Shown piece after piece: positions 26,222-34,804 of a stretch of 64,000 nucleotides of DNA. The notes below the pieces were generated by a model that saw only the letters and a list, made by a program, of their open reading frames with translations, was not told the origin of the DNA and did not search any database. Origin of the DNA: an uncultured Collinsella sp. (lineage in GTDB: Bacteria > Actinomycetota > Coriobacteriia > Coriobacteriales > Coriobacteriaceae); the NCBI GenBank assembly GCA_934668345.1, contig CAKUNE010000004.1:1-64000 (forward strand), given 5' to 3'. Position 1 is the stretch's first letter, and each line of letters opens with the position of its first letter. A program made the translations under genes and the position numbers.

Positions 26222-26320
26222 TCCCCTCCTGGGATTCGGGCCACTCAGCAGATTGATGCCCGATCGTAATTCCCAGGAGAAGGGCAAGGGCTCATCAAGG
26301 CTGCCGTGCTGAGCGGCAGT
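26222..26320 (-). ncRNA. Structured leader RNA with kissing loops, candidate riboswitch
   Basis: Minus-strand order: hairpin 1 CTGCCG-CTCAGCA-CGGCAG (26319-26301); then a long hairpin 2 with stem CTCCTGGGA/TCCCAGGAG (26279-26271 with 26234-26226) and an upper stem CGGGC/GCCCG; its loop contains TGCTGAG, a perfect 7-nt complement of loop 1. The 3' strand of hairpin 2 overlaps the ribosome site (AGGAGGGG) of the cation ATPase. This looks like a translation-controlling leader. It does not show the conserved yybP-ykoY or M-box sequences that I know. Ligand unknown. Confidence 0.65.
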
Positions 26321-26563
26321 TGATAGTGGAGCTATGGTACCCCAAAGCGGCGCGTCTAGCCAAAACATTCCAATTGGAAACACGGCTCGAGTGCAACGGT
26401 GCAGACCGTGTGATGCTCAATGTTGGTAAAACGTTTTTTCTTCGGCACTTCGTCAAACTGAAATATCGCCCAGATAGCAGCGGTAAGAGCAGTTGATAAA
26501 ATTTTTGCATATACCGTTTTTCCCGCAAAAAATGAACTTCTTAATCGGCATACGGTCGTTTTT

Positions 26564-26594
26564 TTGGGGTATTCGGTCGGTATTTCGTTATAAT
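26564..26594 (+). promoter_or_regulatory. Promoter of pyk
   Basis: A consensus -10 box TATAAT at 26589-26594 is preceded by a TTGGGG-type -35 box at 26564-26569 (19-nt spacing, longer than ideal). The pyk ATG is 63 nt after the -10 box, preceded by ATGGAGG. Confidence 0.6.
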
Positions 26595-26657
26595 CAACTC
26601 GATTTTATTTCTTATGGTTTATCTATCAGCGCAAGACGATGTCAGATGGAGGTCTGA

Positions 26658-28118
26658 ATGTACAAGCGCACCAAGATTGTATGCACCATGGGTCCCGCCT
26701 GCGATAGCGACGAGACCATCCGCGAGATGATCAAGGCGGGCATGAACGTCGCCCGTTTTAACTTCTCGCACGGATCCTACGACGAGCACCACGGTCGCAT
26801 CGAGCGCGTCCGTCGTATTTCCAAGGAGCTCGGTCTGCCCGTCGGCATCCTGCTCGACACCAAGGGCCCCGAGGTCCGCACCGGCCTTCTGGTCGATGGC
26901 AAGAAGGTTGCCGTCAAGACCGGCGATAAGATCGTCGTCACTGCTCAGCCCACGTCCGAGGATTTCCACGGCACCGCTGAGCACATCTCCCTCGACTACC
27001 TGGCTCTGCCCTCCGAGGTCGAGAAGGGCTCCCTTATCCTGATCGATGACGGTCTGGTTGCCCTCGAGGTCGAGTCCGTCAGCGGCCAGGACATGACCTG
27101 CGTCGTTAAGAACGACGGCCTGATCGGCGAGCGCAAGGGCGTCAACATGCCCAACGTCAACATCTCGCTGCCCGCCATCACCGAGCGCGATCGTCAGGAC
27201 ATCCTCTTTGGCCTGACCGAGAACATCGACTACATCGCCGCTTCCTTCATCCGTGACGGCGAGTCCGTCCGCGGCATCCGCGAGCTTTGCCGCGAGAACG
27301 GTGGCGAGCACGTGACGATCTTCCCGAAGATCGAGTGCGCCCTGGGCGTCGAGAACTTCGACGAGATCCTCGAGGCTTCCGACGGCATCATGGTCGCCCG
27401 TGGCGACCTGGGCATCGAGATCAAGCCCGAGCTCGTTCCCCACATCCAGAAGGAGATCATCGCCAAGTGCAACGCGGCCTACAAGCCCGTCATCACCGCT
27501 ACGCAGATGCTCGACTCCATGCAGCAGAACCCGCGCCCGACGCGCGCCGAGGTTGCCGACGTTGCTAACGCCATCTACGACGGCACCGACGCCGTTATGC
27601 TCTCTGGCGAGTCCGCTGCTGGCAAGTACCCGGTCGAGGCCGTTAAGATGCAGGCCAGCATTGCCCTCGAGACCGAGAAGTACCTCCCGGCTCACGCTCC
27701 GCTCGAGGTTCCGGCTGACGCTCACGGCACCCGCGTCGTCAACAACGTTGTGGGTATGTCCGCTGTGAACATGGCCACCACCGTTGGCGCCAAGTGCATC
27801 ACCGTGCCGACGACCACCGGTCGTACCGCTCGCCTGATCTCGCACTTCCGTCCCAACATGCCGATCTGCGCGTTCTCCCGCCACGAGTGGGCCGTCCAGC
27901 AGATGATTATGTACTGGGGCGTTATCCCGCACCAGGCCGAGATTACCCAGGGCACCGTCAACGGCACGATCGTCAAGGCGATCGAGACCGCTAAGGAGCT
28001 CGGCTACGTCGAGGCCGGCGATCTGACCGTCGCTACCGCCGGCGATCCCCGCATGAGCGTTCAGCTCGAGGACAAGGTCTCCTCGACCAACGTCGCTTAC
28101 GTCGCTCAGGTGCGCTAA
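26658..28118 (+). CDS. pyk: Pyruvate kinase
   Basis: Final glycolytic step: phosphoenolpyruvate plus ADP to pyruvate plus ATP. 486 aa. N-terminal KRTKIVCTMGPACDSDETI, MNVARFNFSHG, active-site MVARGDLGIEIKPELVPHIQKE (in part, near residue 245), TQMLDSM and DGTDAVMLSGESAAGKYP. The codon use (GCT, CGT, GTC, AAG) is more biased than in the neighbours, fitting high expression. GGAGG precedes the ATG. Monocistronic, with a strong promoter before and a strong terminator after. Confidence 0.98.
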   Translation: MYKRTKIVCTMGPACDSDETIREMIKAGMNVARFNFSHGSYDEHHGRIERVRRISKELGLPVGILLDTKGPEVRTGLLVDGKKVAVKTGDKIVVTAQPTSEDFHGTAEHISLDYLALPSEVEKGSLILIDDGLVALEVESVSGQDMTCVVKNDGLIGERKGVNMPNVNISLPAITERDRQDILFGLTENIDYIAASFIRDGESVRGIRELCRENGGEHVTIFPKIECALGVENFDEILEASDGIMVARGDLGIEIKPELVPHIQKEIIAKCNAAYKPVITATQMLDSMQQNPRPTRAEVADVANAIYDGTDAVMLSGESAAGKYPVEAVKMQASIALETEKYLPAHAPLEVPADAHGTRVVNNVVGMSAVNMATTVGAKCITVPTTTGRTARLISHFRPNMPICAFSRHEWAVQQMIMYWGVIPHQAEITQGTVNGTIVKAIETAKELGYVEAGDLTVATAGDPRMSVQLEDKVSSTNVAYVAQVR

Positions 28119-28147
28119 AACGCACTTGCAAGCACGCTTGCATTGCA

Positions 28148-28185
28148 AAGGGCCCGGAAGGCTTTGCCTTCCGGGCCCTTTTTTA
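28148..28185 (+). terminator. Terminator of pyk
   Basis: AGGGCCCGGAAGGC-ttt-GCCTTCCGGGCCCT perfect 14-bp stem followed by TTTTTT. Confidence 0.95.
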
Positions 28186-28196
28186 GACCTTCTTCG

Positions 28197-28323
28197 TATG
28201 CCGCATCATCGATTTGTGTTCAGTCGCGAACCTTTCCGATGTCGAGCGTACCACCGAAGATGCCCTGCGACGGGAGCTGTTGGTCAATTGGGATGAACTG
28301 TTCACCGTTAAGCCGGCCGGTTA
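28197..28323 (+). pseudogene. Possible C-terminal gene fragment
   Basis: An open frame without a start reads VCRIIDLCSVANLSDVERTT and goes on to LRRELLVNWDELFTVKPAG before a TAG stop. Its composition looks like protein-coding sequence (charged amphipathic helix), but the pyk terminator lies directly upstream and no start or ribosome site is seen. It may be the tail of a gene lost by deletion. I do not recognise the family. Confidence 0.35.
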
Positions 28324-29181
28324 GCAGCTAGCGATCAGGGGGACTGCGGGAACGTCAGAAGCAGCAACGCGAGCCGCAAATCCCGCCTCGGTTAGCTCGA
28401 TGACCTCGGTAAATGTTGCATCGAAAAACTCCTCGGTTAGCAGGCGATACGGCGGATGATCGGGCTCGCCGGGGTTTTCGCGTACAATCTCGTGCATGAC
28501 GCCGATGGTCTTGAGCACATACTCCTTATGGATGGGATACTGCCCAAAACGCGTCGCCGCAGTATACAGGCGATCGGTCGCGCGCGGAATCGAAACAATG
28601 CCGAGCGTCTTACCAAACCAGTCAAAGTCACCTTGCTTTTTAATGCGGAATTCTTCGCACGGCTTGCCGCCGTGCGCCTCCAGGTACTGATTCACGCGCG
28701 TATTCCATACGGTATCGGCCACCAGATGCGACCAGACGCCCAGCGTTAAATCGAGCAGCGACTGCGCCACATCTTCGGACGCAAGCGAGAACTCACAGGC
28801 GCCGGGGCCGACAACCGGCTCGGCATCCTTGTAGCGCTGGGGATAGTGCACGCGGTTCAGTCGCTCGCGTTCCTCGATAATCGAGGTCGCCGCGGCCGGC
28901 GCACCGATGGGCGAACTTTTAAGCAACGGTGCCACATAGGTATCCCAGAACTCATGCTCACGAGGCTTAGGGATAGGCTCGGGCTTTGCAAAGTGCGTAA
29001 TGCGATACGGAATGGGATCGGCGATACCGGGAACCATATAGCCCACAAAAATGTCCGGAACCACGCAGCCAAACAAAAAGGCATTGCGGTCACGAACGCT
29101 ATCGGCAAGCACACCAGCACGCGCCAGCAAGCGCTCCGTCTGAGCGATATGAATGTTCCAGCTTGGCATAGCCACCCCCAT
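28321..29181 (-). CDS. Zinc-dependent phospholipase C-like protein
   Basis: 286 aa. The N-terminus MPSWNIHIAQTERLLARAGV and FLFGCVVPDIFVGYM, with later HFAKPEP and SHLVADTVWNTRVNQYLE, fit the zinc-dependent phospholipase C / S1-P1 nuclease-like family (PF00882), which uses Trp/His/Asp metal ligands. No signal peptide is seen, so it may be intracellular. Two starts are possible: the ATG at 29179-29181, or the one 12 nt later, closest to the conserved MPSWNIHIA. No operon partner is adjacent, apart from the ECF genes 70 nt upstream on the same strand. Confidence 0.75.
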   Translation of the reverse strand: MGVAMPSWNIHIAQTERLLARAGVLADSVRDRNAFLFGCVVPDIFVGYMVPGIADPIPYRITHFAKPEPIPKPREHEFWDTYVAPLLKSSPIGAPAAATSIIEERERLNRVHYPQRYKDAEPVVGPGACEFSLASEDVAQSLLDLTLGVWSHLVADTVWNTRVNQYLEAHGGKPCEEFRIKKQGDFDWFGKTLGIVSIPRATDRLYTAATRFGQYPIHKEYVLKTIGVMHEIVRENPGEPDHPPYRLLTEEFFDATFTEVIELTEAGFAARVAASDVPAVPLIASC

Positions 29182-29249
29182 AAAAAACCTGGATAACTAT
29201 ACCATCACGGCAAAGCCGCGCGGGCGGCTACGCATCCTCTACGCAGCAA

Positions 29250-30041
29250 CTAGTCCGTAGCACCGTTTTCGGTTCCATACGACGGCACGGGCGCCTCGAC
29301 CACATGGTGATATCGATCGATATAGATGGCACGGGCCCCCAGGCGGCGCACCAAATCTTGATGGTGCGTACTCATCAAAACCGTCTTACCGGCAGCAACG
29401 TAGGCCAGCAAAAAGTTGACCACGATGTCGCACGAGTCCTCATCGAGACCGTTGGTGGGCTCATCGAGCACTAGGATATCGGGGTTCATCGACACCACCG
29501 CAGCCAGCGCAACGCGCTTCTTTTGCCCGCCCGAAAGCTGATAGGGCGAGGCATCGACCAGATCGGCAACCTGGAACAGCTCCATGGCATCGCGGACGCG
29601 GCGCTCGAGCTCGCCCGCCGGCAACCCCATTTGAGCCGGGCCAAAAGCGACTTCCTCGCCCACCGTGGCGCAGAACAGCTGAGCATCGGCGTTCTGGAAC
29701 ACAAAGCCCACGCGCTGATGGAACCGCTGAGCGGCCGCGGAATCCCTTAGAAACGCCGCATCGATCACGTGCCCGTCAAACAGGTATGTCCCTGCGTCCG
29801 CGAGTTCAAGGCCGTTAATAAGGCGCATAATCGTCGTCTTACCGCAGCCGTTGGGACCGAGTAGGGCAACGAGTTCACCACGATAGACCTGCAGCGAAAC
29901 GCCGTCGACCACCGTATGCCCCGCATAGGAGAACACCACGTCGCGCAGCTCGATGAGCGGCGCGACCTCGGCGCCCGCACCGTTCGTGCCCGCTGCACTA
30001 TTCATATCGATCGTCAAAACGTCGCCCTTCCCTATTTCCAT
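29250..30041 (-). CDS. cbiO: ECF transporter ATPase (CbiO/NikO-like)
   Basis: 263-aa ABC ATPase that energises metal uptake. Walker A is LLGPNGCGKTTIMRLING (about residue 57), Q-loop region VFQNADAQLFCATVGEEVAFGP, ABC signature QLSGGQKKRVALAAVV (about residue 160), Walker B ILVLDEPTNGLD and switch His STHHQD. The FQNADAQLF sequence is typical of ECF-type CbiO. The start is uncertain: ATG at 30041, TTG at 30017 (with AAGGG at good spacing) or ATG at 30005. Last gene of the cbiMQO-like operon. Confidence 0.92.
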   Translation of the reverse strand: MEIGKGDVLTIDMNSAAGTNGAGAEVAPLIELRDVVFSYAGHTVVDGVSLQVYRGELVALLGPNGCGKTTIMRLINGLELADAGTYLFDGHVIDAAFLRDSAAAQRFHQRVGFVFQNADAQLFCATVGEEVAFGPAQMGLPAGELERRVRDAMELFQVADLVDASPYQLSGGQKKRVALAAVVSMNPDILVLDEPTNGLDEDSCDIVVNFLLAYVAAGKTVLMSTHHQDLVRRLGARAIYIDRYHHVVEAPVPSYGTENGATD

Positions 30042-30063
30042 CCCCAGCCAGAACCAGCAGCGC

Positions 30064-30906
30064 CTACAGCACGGCGCACAACACTGCCAGCAGCGCCACG
30101 CCGGCCGCATAGACCGCATCGCGCCAGCCAAACCCGGCGCGCGCGGGCGCCGGATACGCACCGGCAAAGCCGCGGCAAAGCATAGCCTCGTCCATCGCGT
30201 GGCTGCATTCCATCGCCTTGATAAAGGTCATGCCCATGATACCCGCAACCGAGTCGGTGTGCGAAAACCCCTCAGGCGCGCGACCCACACTGCGCAGCAT
30301 GACCGATTCGGTCAGATCGTGCGCCGTTCGGCCCAGCACCTCGATGTGCTTGAGCGCCATATCAAACGTAAAGATAACTTCGTCGGGTAAATGCAGCATC
30401 TTGAGCGCCGCCGACATGCGGCTCCAGGTGAGCGTCCACGAAACGCCCAGCACGAACGACACATTAATAAACGTCTTGAGCGCGATCTTGAGCATGGCAC
30501 CCGTGGCAGACGCGCCCAGCAGCAGGGCAGGCAGTGCCAAAACCACCGCGAGCCCCGCAGCGCCAAGCGCCGGCACAAAGGTTGCCCGCAGCCCGCGTAC
30601 GGGGCGCACGGCAACGAGCACCAGCGCGATAGCCGCCATCAACATGAGGTACAGCGGGCTCTGCGTCAGGCACACGCACAGAACGCAAACGAACATCCCT
30701 ACCAAACGCACCGGGGCCGAAACGGAAGAAAGGGCGCGGTCGATTATCGACCCGCCCTTGTGTGCGCCGCCGCCCAGGCGAACCCGCTCAAGCAGGCTCG
30801 CCAGGTGCAGGACGTTCTTTTGCATCACACGATGTCGAGCCCCCGCGGGCTCGTAACGCTGCTCGACCGCGAGCCAGCTAGGCAGCTCGGCTATTGCCAT
30901 GAGCAC
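30064..30906 (-). CDS. cbiQ: ECF transporter T component (CbiQ/NikQ-like)
   Basis: 280 aa. Six or so hydrophobic spans in two blocks (LVGMFVCVLCVCLTQSPLYL, LMAAIALVLVAVRPVRG, LAVVLALPALLLG, and the C-terminal span near AVYAAGVALLAVLCAVL). The family's coupling motifs with Arg appear in the cytoplasmic helices (LRSVGRAPEGFSH and EAMLCRGFAG), which touch the ATPase. It overlaps cbiM by about 29 nt. A start 6 nt later (MAIAEL) is equally possible. Confidence 0.9.
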   Translation of the reverse strand: MLMAIAELPSWLAVEQRYEPAGARHRVMQKNVLHLASLLERVRLGGGAHKGGSIIDRALSSVSAPVRLVGMFVCVLCVCLTQSPLYLMLMAAIALVLVAVRPVRGLRATFVPALGAAGLAVVLALPALLLGASATGAMLKIALKTFINVSFVLGVSWTLTWSRMSAALKMLHLPDEVIFTFDMALKHIEVLGRTAHDLTESVMLRSVGRAPEGFSHTDSVAGIMGMTFIKAMECSHAMDEAMLCRGFAGAYPAPARAGFGWRDAVYAAGVALLAVLCAVL

Positions 30907-31963
30907 CGCTTTCCTTAACCGTCAGCGAGATCAGACGAAATGCGATGGTGAGCACCGCCACGCCAATCACGCCCGAAAGAATATACATGGCAGCCTGGCC
31001 GGCAAAGCCAAGGCCCTGCTCCTCGGAATAGGCCTGCAGATAATCGCCCGTGGGCAGTGCATCGGCAAAGGTCGGGGTATCGAGACCGACCGAAGCCTGC
31101 AGGCTGTCGTCACCAGCCTCCTGAACGGCGGTCGCGGCGCCCTCGGCGTCCCACTCACCCCAGGCGTCACCGGTGGCCAGCAGACCCAGCGGCGTGGCCA
31201 CAACAAGCACGGCGACCAGGATGAGCGTGGGAACCAGCGAGGTCTTCTTGGCAGCAGCGCCCTCGGCAGCAAGCTGACCATCGACGGCCTCGGGGCCGAC
31301 GATAACGCCCGGCGCCGTCTTCTTAATGAAACCGTAGATGGCGGCCGTTGCCACGCCTTCGATCACGCCGGCAACCAGCATATGCGGGATCAACATGGCC
31401 GGAATAGCCACGGACAGCGGGAAGGGGCAGTACAGCGGCGCGCCCGAAACGTTGGTGAAGAGCATCGGCTGAATACCGAACTCGATCGCCGCGCACAGGG
31501 CCGCCAGACACAGACCGACCCAACCGCTCACGATGGCAGAAGCCGAGGTGCCCCAGCTCTTGTCGTGCAGACGGCTGTTGAGCGCACGGAACACGATAGC
31601 AGCGGTAAACGGCAGCACAAAGGCCATGTTAAAGCAGTTGGCGCCAAAGGACAGAACGCCGCCGTCGCCAAACAGCAGCGCCTGCAGCGCCAGCGCGACC
31701 GAGACAGCGATAGCCGCGGCCTCGGGGCCCAGCAGCAGCGCGATGAGTGCGCCACCAACAGCGTGGCCTGTGGTGCCGCCGGGCAGCGGAACGTTAAACA
31801 TCATGAGCAAAAAGGAGAATGCGGCGCAAATGCCCAGGAACGCCATGTGCTCGCGATCGAGCGTGGCGCGTACCTTTTTGATGCAATGGACCCAAACGGG
31901 CACCATCGCCACCGCCATAACGGCATCGGTCTGCGGGGACAGATAGTTATCGGGAATATGCAT
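30878..31963 (-). CDS. cbiM: ECF substrate-binding component, CbiM-CbiN type fusion
   Basis: 361 aa. N-terminal MHIPDNYLSPQTDAVMAVAM is the CbiM/NikM metal-binding start; the Met and His at positions 1-2 coordinate Ni or Co, so the ATG at 31961-31963 (GAGAGGG in front) is preferred. The S component has about six spans. After a linker (AEGAAAKKTSL) the C-terminal part (ILVAVLVVATPLGLLATGDA ... a final span) fits a fused CbiN/PDGLE-type domain. First gene of the uptake operon; a NikR-type operator precedes it, which points to nickel. Confidence 0.92.
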   Translation of the reverse strand: MHIPDNYLSPQTDAVMAVAMVPVWVHCIKKVRATLDREHMAFLGICAAFSFLLMMFNVPLPGGTTGHAVGGALIALLLGPEAAAIAVSVALALQALLFGDGGVLSFGANCFNMAFVLPFTAAIVFRALNSRLHDKSWGTSASAIVSGWVGLCLAALCAAIEFGIQPMLFTNVSGAPLYCPFPLSVAIPAMLIPHMLVAGVIEGVATAAIYGFIKKTAPGVIVGPEAVDGQLAAEGAAAKKTSLVPTLILVAVLVVATPLGLLATGDAWGEWDAEGAATAVQEAGDDSLQASVGLDTPTFADALPTGDYLQAYSEEQGLGFAGQAAMYILSGVIGVAVLTIAFRLISLTVKESGAHGNSRAA

Positions 31964-31987
31964 GAGCCCTCTCAATCAGAACGTTGC

Positions 31988-32015
31988 GTGTTACGTTTCC
32001 AACAATCCGTAACAC
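31988..32015. promoter_or_regulatory. NikR-type operator before the ECF operon
   Basis: GTGTTAC (31988-31994), 14 nt, GTAACAC (32009-32015): a perfect dyad matching the GTGTTAC-N13/14-GTAACAC form described for NikR sites. It lies 25-52 nt upstream of the cbiM ATG, where a repressor would block transcription when nickel is present. The remaining upstream stretch (32016-32180) shows no recognisable riboswitch. Confidence 0.75.
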
Positions 32016-32181
32016 CGACTCTGCATACTAACAAAAAGGCGCACCGCCCACAACGCAGCACGCCCTTGCAATACGTACGTTATTAACCCAGGTCCACGCA
32101 CCGTCCAATAAAGGCCCATGCACTCCCAACTTTCCGGTCACCCGGAAGAAGGTGCAGTCCGCTCGCAACAAGGTTAACGCA

Positions 32182-32276
32182 GGAACCCGCCCCCGAGAGG
32201 GGTTTTCTAAGGCAACATCCCGCAGCCGCGAAGCAGCGAGGACGTTGCCGTGAAAACCCCGCAGGGGGCGGGTTCC
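32182..32276. repeat. Conserved-loop stem-loop family 1, copy 2
   Basis: Outer stem GGAACCCGCCCCC/GGGGGCGGGTTCC (13 bp perfect), middle GGGGTTTTC/GAAAACCCC, inner GGCAAC/GTTGCC, and a 27-nt loop (32217-32243) that matches copy 1 except at two positions. It begins 12 nt after the pheT stop codon. Compared with copy 1 the stems change on both sides so that pairing is kept. Confidence 0.8.
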
Positions 32277-32288
32277 GAACGGCAAAGA

Positions 32289-34742
32289 TTACGAGCGAAC
32301 CTCGCCGTTTACGCCTTTGCACACCTTGGTGACGATCTTCTGGTGCGCCTTCTCGACCTCTTCGCTGGTAAGCGTGTGGTCGTCCGAGCGATACGTGAGC
32401 GCAAAGGCCATGGACTTCTTGCCCGCACCGATGCGGACCGGATCGCGGTAGACATCGAACAGGCGCACACCCTCGAGCAGCTTGCCGCCGGCACTGGTAA
32501 TGCGACGCTCAAGATCCTCGCAGGTCACAGTGTTGTCGACGACGATAGCAAGGTCATGCTCAACAGCCGGGTACTGCGAGAACTCGCGATAGTTCTCCTG
32601 GTTGCGGGCGCCCTTGATCAGCTTGTCCAAGTCGAGCTCAAAGGCAACGACGACCTCATCGATGCCCATCGCCTCGCGCGCCTCGGGGTGAATCTCGCCG
32701 ACCCAGCCCAGCACGGTTCCGCCGGACAGAACCTCGGCCGCACGACCCGGCTGCAAGAAAGCGTAGCCCTCGCCCTCGACGGGACGGAAGCGAACCTTCT
32801 CGATGCGCAGCTGGGCGAGCAGCTCCTCGACAATGCCCTTGCCAAAGAAGAAGCGCAGCTTGCGGTACTTCATGTTCCAGGACTGCTCGCTCCACTGGCC
32901 CGAGAGCACACCCGCCACGGACTTGGTCTCCTTGGGCAGGCTGGCGTTCTCGCGACCGTGGAACAGGTTGCCGACCTCGTACAGGTGCACGTTGGGCGTA
33001 CCGTGCGCCTCGTTGTAGGCCACGGACTGCAGCAGGCCCGGCAGCAGCGAACGACGCATCTCGGTCTGCTCGGCCACCAGCGGGTTCATGAGCACCACGG
33101 GGCAGCCGCGGCCTTCGGTGGACATGCCAATCTTCTCCAGGTCGCCCGGGGCGGCAAAGCCAAAGGTCGTGGTCTCGTTGAGGCCACAGGCGCGCAGGAT
33201 CTCGCCGACCTTGCGGGTAAGCTTCTGCTCGCGCGTCAGGCCGCCGATGTGGTTCTTGGCAGCCGGAATGGTCGCCGTGACGCGACCCATGCCCCACAGG
33301 CGCAGGACCTCCTCGATCAGGTCGATCTCACGCGGCAGGTCGGGACGGAAGCTCGGCGGGGTAACCATAAAGTCCTCGCCGTCGCGCTCGACGGTGCAGC
33401 CCAGGCGGGTGAGCGAGCGCTCGATAAAGTCGGGCTCGATGTCGGCACCGCAGATGGCGTGCACACGGGCCAGGCGCAGCTTAATGCTGTCGATGGTCTT
33501 GGGCGCGGGGAAAACGTCAACATAGCCGGGAGCAACCTCGCCGCCGGCGATCTCTTCGATGAGCGCGCAGGTAACGTTGGCGACATCCACGCAGCCGGTC
33601 TCGTCAACCTGGCGCTCAAAGCGAATGGAGGCGTCGGAGATCAGCGACAGGTCACGGCTGGTGTGCGAGGTGCGGCCGGCGTTGAAGCAGGCGCTCTCGA
33701 CCATCACGTCGACGGTATCGTCCTCAATCTCGGAATCCATGCCACCCATAACGCCGGCCAGCGCCACAGGACGCTCGCCGTCGGTGATGAGGCCCATGCC
33801 GGCGTCGAGCACGCGCTCCTCGCCGTCGAGGGTCGTGAACTTCTCGTCCTGCTGGGCAGCGCGAACCACCACGCGACGACGGCCCTCGCGCTCGGCAAAG
33901 GTGTCTAGGTCAAAGGCGTGCAGAGGCTGACCGGTGAGCATCATCACGTAGTTGGTGATGTCGACGATGTTGTTGTGCGGGCGCACGCCAAGGGCGTTGA
34001 GGCGCTTGACCATCCAGTCGGGCGACGGGCCGACCTTCACGTTGCGCACGATGCGGGCGACATAGCGGTCGCACAGGCCCTCGTCGGCGATCTCGACGGA
34101 AAGCTCGTCATCGGTCGCGCGGCCGGTCTCGGCCTTGATGGCGGGCAGCTCAACGTGGAAATCGCGGTCGAAGATGGCGCCGGTCTCGCGGGCCATGCCG
34201 ATCATGGACAGGCAGTCGGGGCGGTTGGGCGTGATCTCGCAGTCGAGCACGGTGTCGCTCGAGCCCACGTACTCGGCAAACGGCATGCCGCAGGGCGTGT
34301 CCTCGGGCAGGATCATGATACCGGAGTGGTCGCCGCCCAGGCCGAGCTCGCGCGCGGAGCAGTTCATGCCCATGGACACGACGCCGCGAAGCTTGCTCTT
34401 CTTGATCTTGACGTCGCCGGGCAGGACAGCGCCGATCATGGCCGTGACGATGTGGTCGCCGGCCTCGAAGTTCTGCGCGCCGCAGACGATCTGCAGCGGA
34501 GCGGGATTGCCGTCGGCGTCGAGGTTCTTGTCGCCCACGTCGACCGAGCACACATACATGTGGTCGCTATCGGGGTGCGGGGTCTTGGTGAGCACCTTGG
34601 CAGTCACCACGTGGTCGAAGGACTCGCCCACGGTGTCGATCGCCTCGACCTCGGTGCCGGTACGGATATATTCGTCCGAAAGAGTCTTGGGATCCTCCGG
34701 AATATCGATCATGGTCTTGAGCCAGTCGTAAGAAACGCGCAT
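32289..34742 (-). CDS. pheT: Phenylalanyl-tRNA synthetase, beta subunit
   Basis: 817 aa, the usual size. N-terminal tRNA-binding OB domain (VVTAKVLTKTPHPDSDHMYV, about residues 45-64), B3/B4 editing domain (GVVSMGMNCSARELGL and onwards), B5 domain (VFPAPKTIDSIKLRLARVH), catalytic-like core (LARVHAICGADIEPDF), and C-terminal anticodon-binding domain ending KVCKGVNGEVRS. It forms an alpha2-beta2 enzyme with PheS, encoded 62 nt upstream in the same T-box-controlled operon. Confidence 0.97.
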   Translation of the reverse strand: MRVSYDWLKTMIDIPEDPKTLSDEYIRTGTEVEAIDTVGESFDHVVTAKVLTKTPHPDSDHMYVCSVDVGDKNLDADGNPAPLQIVCGAQNFEAGDHIVTAMIGAVLPGDVKIKKSKLRGVVSMGMNCSARELGLGGDHSGIMILPEDTPCGMPFAEYVGSSDTVLDCEITPNRPDCLSMIGMARETGAIFDRDFHVELPAIKAETGRATDDELSVEIADEGLCDRYVARIVRNVKVGPSPDWMVKRLNALGVRPHNNIVDITNYVMMLTGQPLHAFDLDTFAEREGRRRVVVRAAQQDEKFTTLDGEERVLDAGMGLITDGERPVALAGVMGGMDSEIEDDTVDVMVESACFNAGRTSHTSRDLSLISDASIRFERQVDETGCVDVANVTCALIEEIAGGEVAPGYVDVFPAPKTIDSIKLRLARVHAICGADIEPDFIERSLTRLGCTVERDGEDFMVTPPSFRPDLPREIDLIEEVLRLWGMGRVTATIPAAKNHIGGLTREQKLTRKVGEILRACGLNETTTFGFAAPGDLEKIGMSTEGRGCPVVLMNPLVAEQTEMRRSLLPGLLQSVAYNEAHGTPNVHLYEVGNLFHGRENASLPKETKSVAGVLSGQWSEQSWNMKYRKLRFFFGKGIVEELLAQLRIEKVRFRPVEGEGYAFLQPGRAAEVLSGGTVLGWVGEIHPEAREAMGIDEVVVAFELDLDKLIKGARNQENYREFSQYPAVEHDLAIVVDNTVTCEDLERRITSAGGKLLEGVRLFDVYRDPVRIGAGKKSMAFALTYRSDDHTLTSEEVEKAHQKIVTKVCKGVNGEVRS

Positions 34743-34804
34743 CTAACTGGTCTCCTTTCATAAATGCGGCTTTAAGCCGGAACTGCAACTAAGAAGAAAG
34801 CGTT

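Noticed and set aside
26222..26320. Known yybP-ykoY (Mn) or M-box riboswitch
   Set aside because: The expected conserved core sequences are not seen; only the genomic position (before a cation ATPase) resembles them. A covariance-model search would be decisive.
26619..28148. Long minus-strand frame opposite pyk
   Set aside because: Antisense shadow produced by the strong codon bias of pyk.
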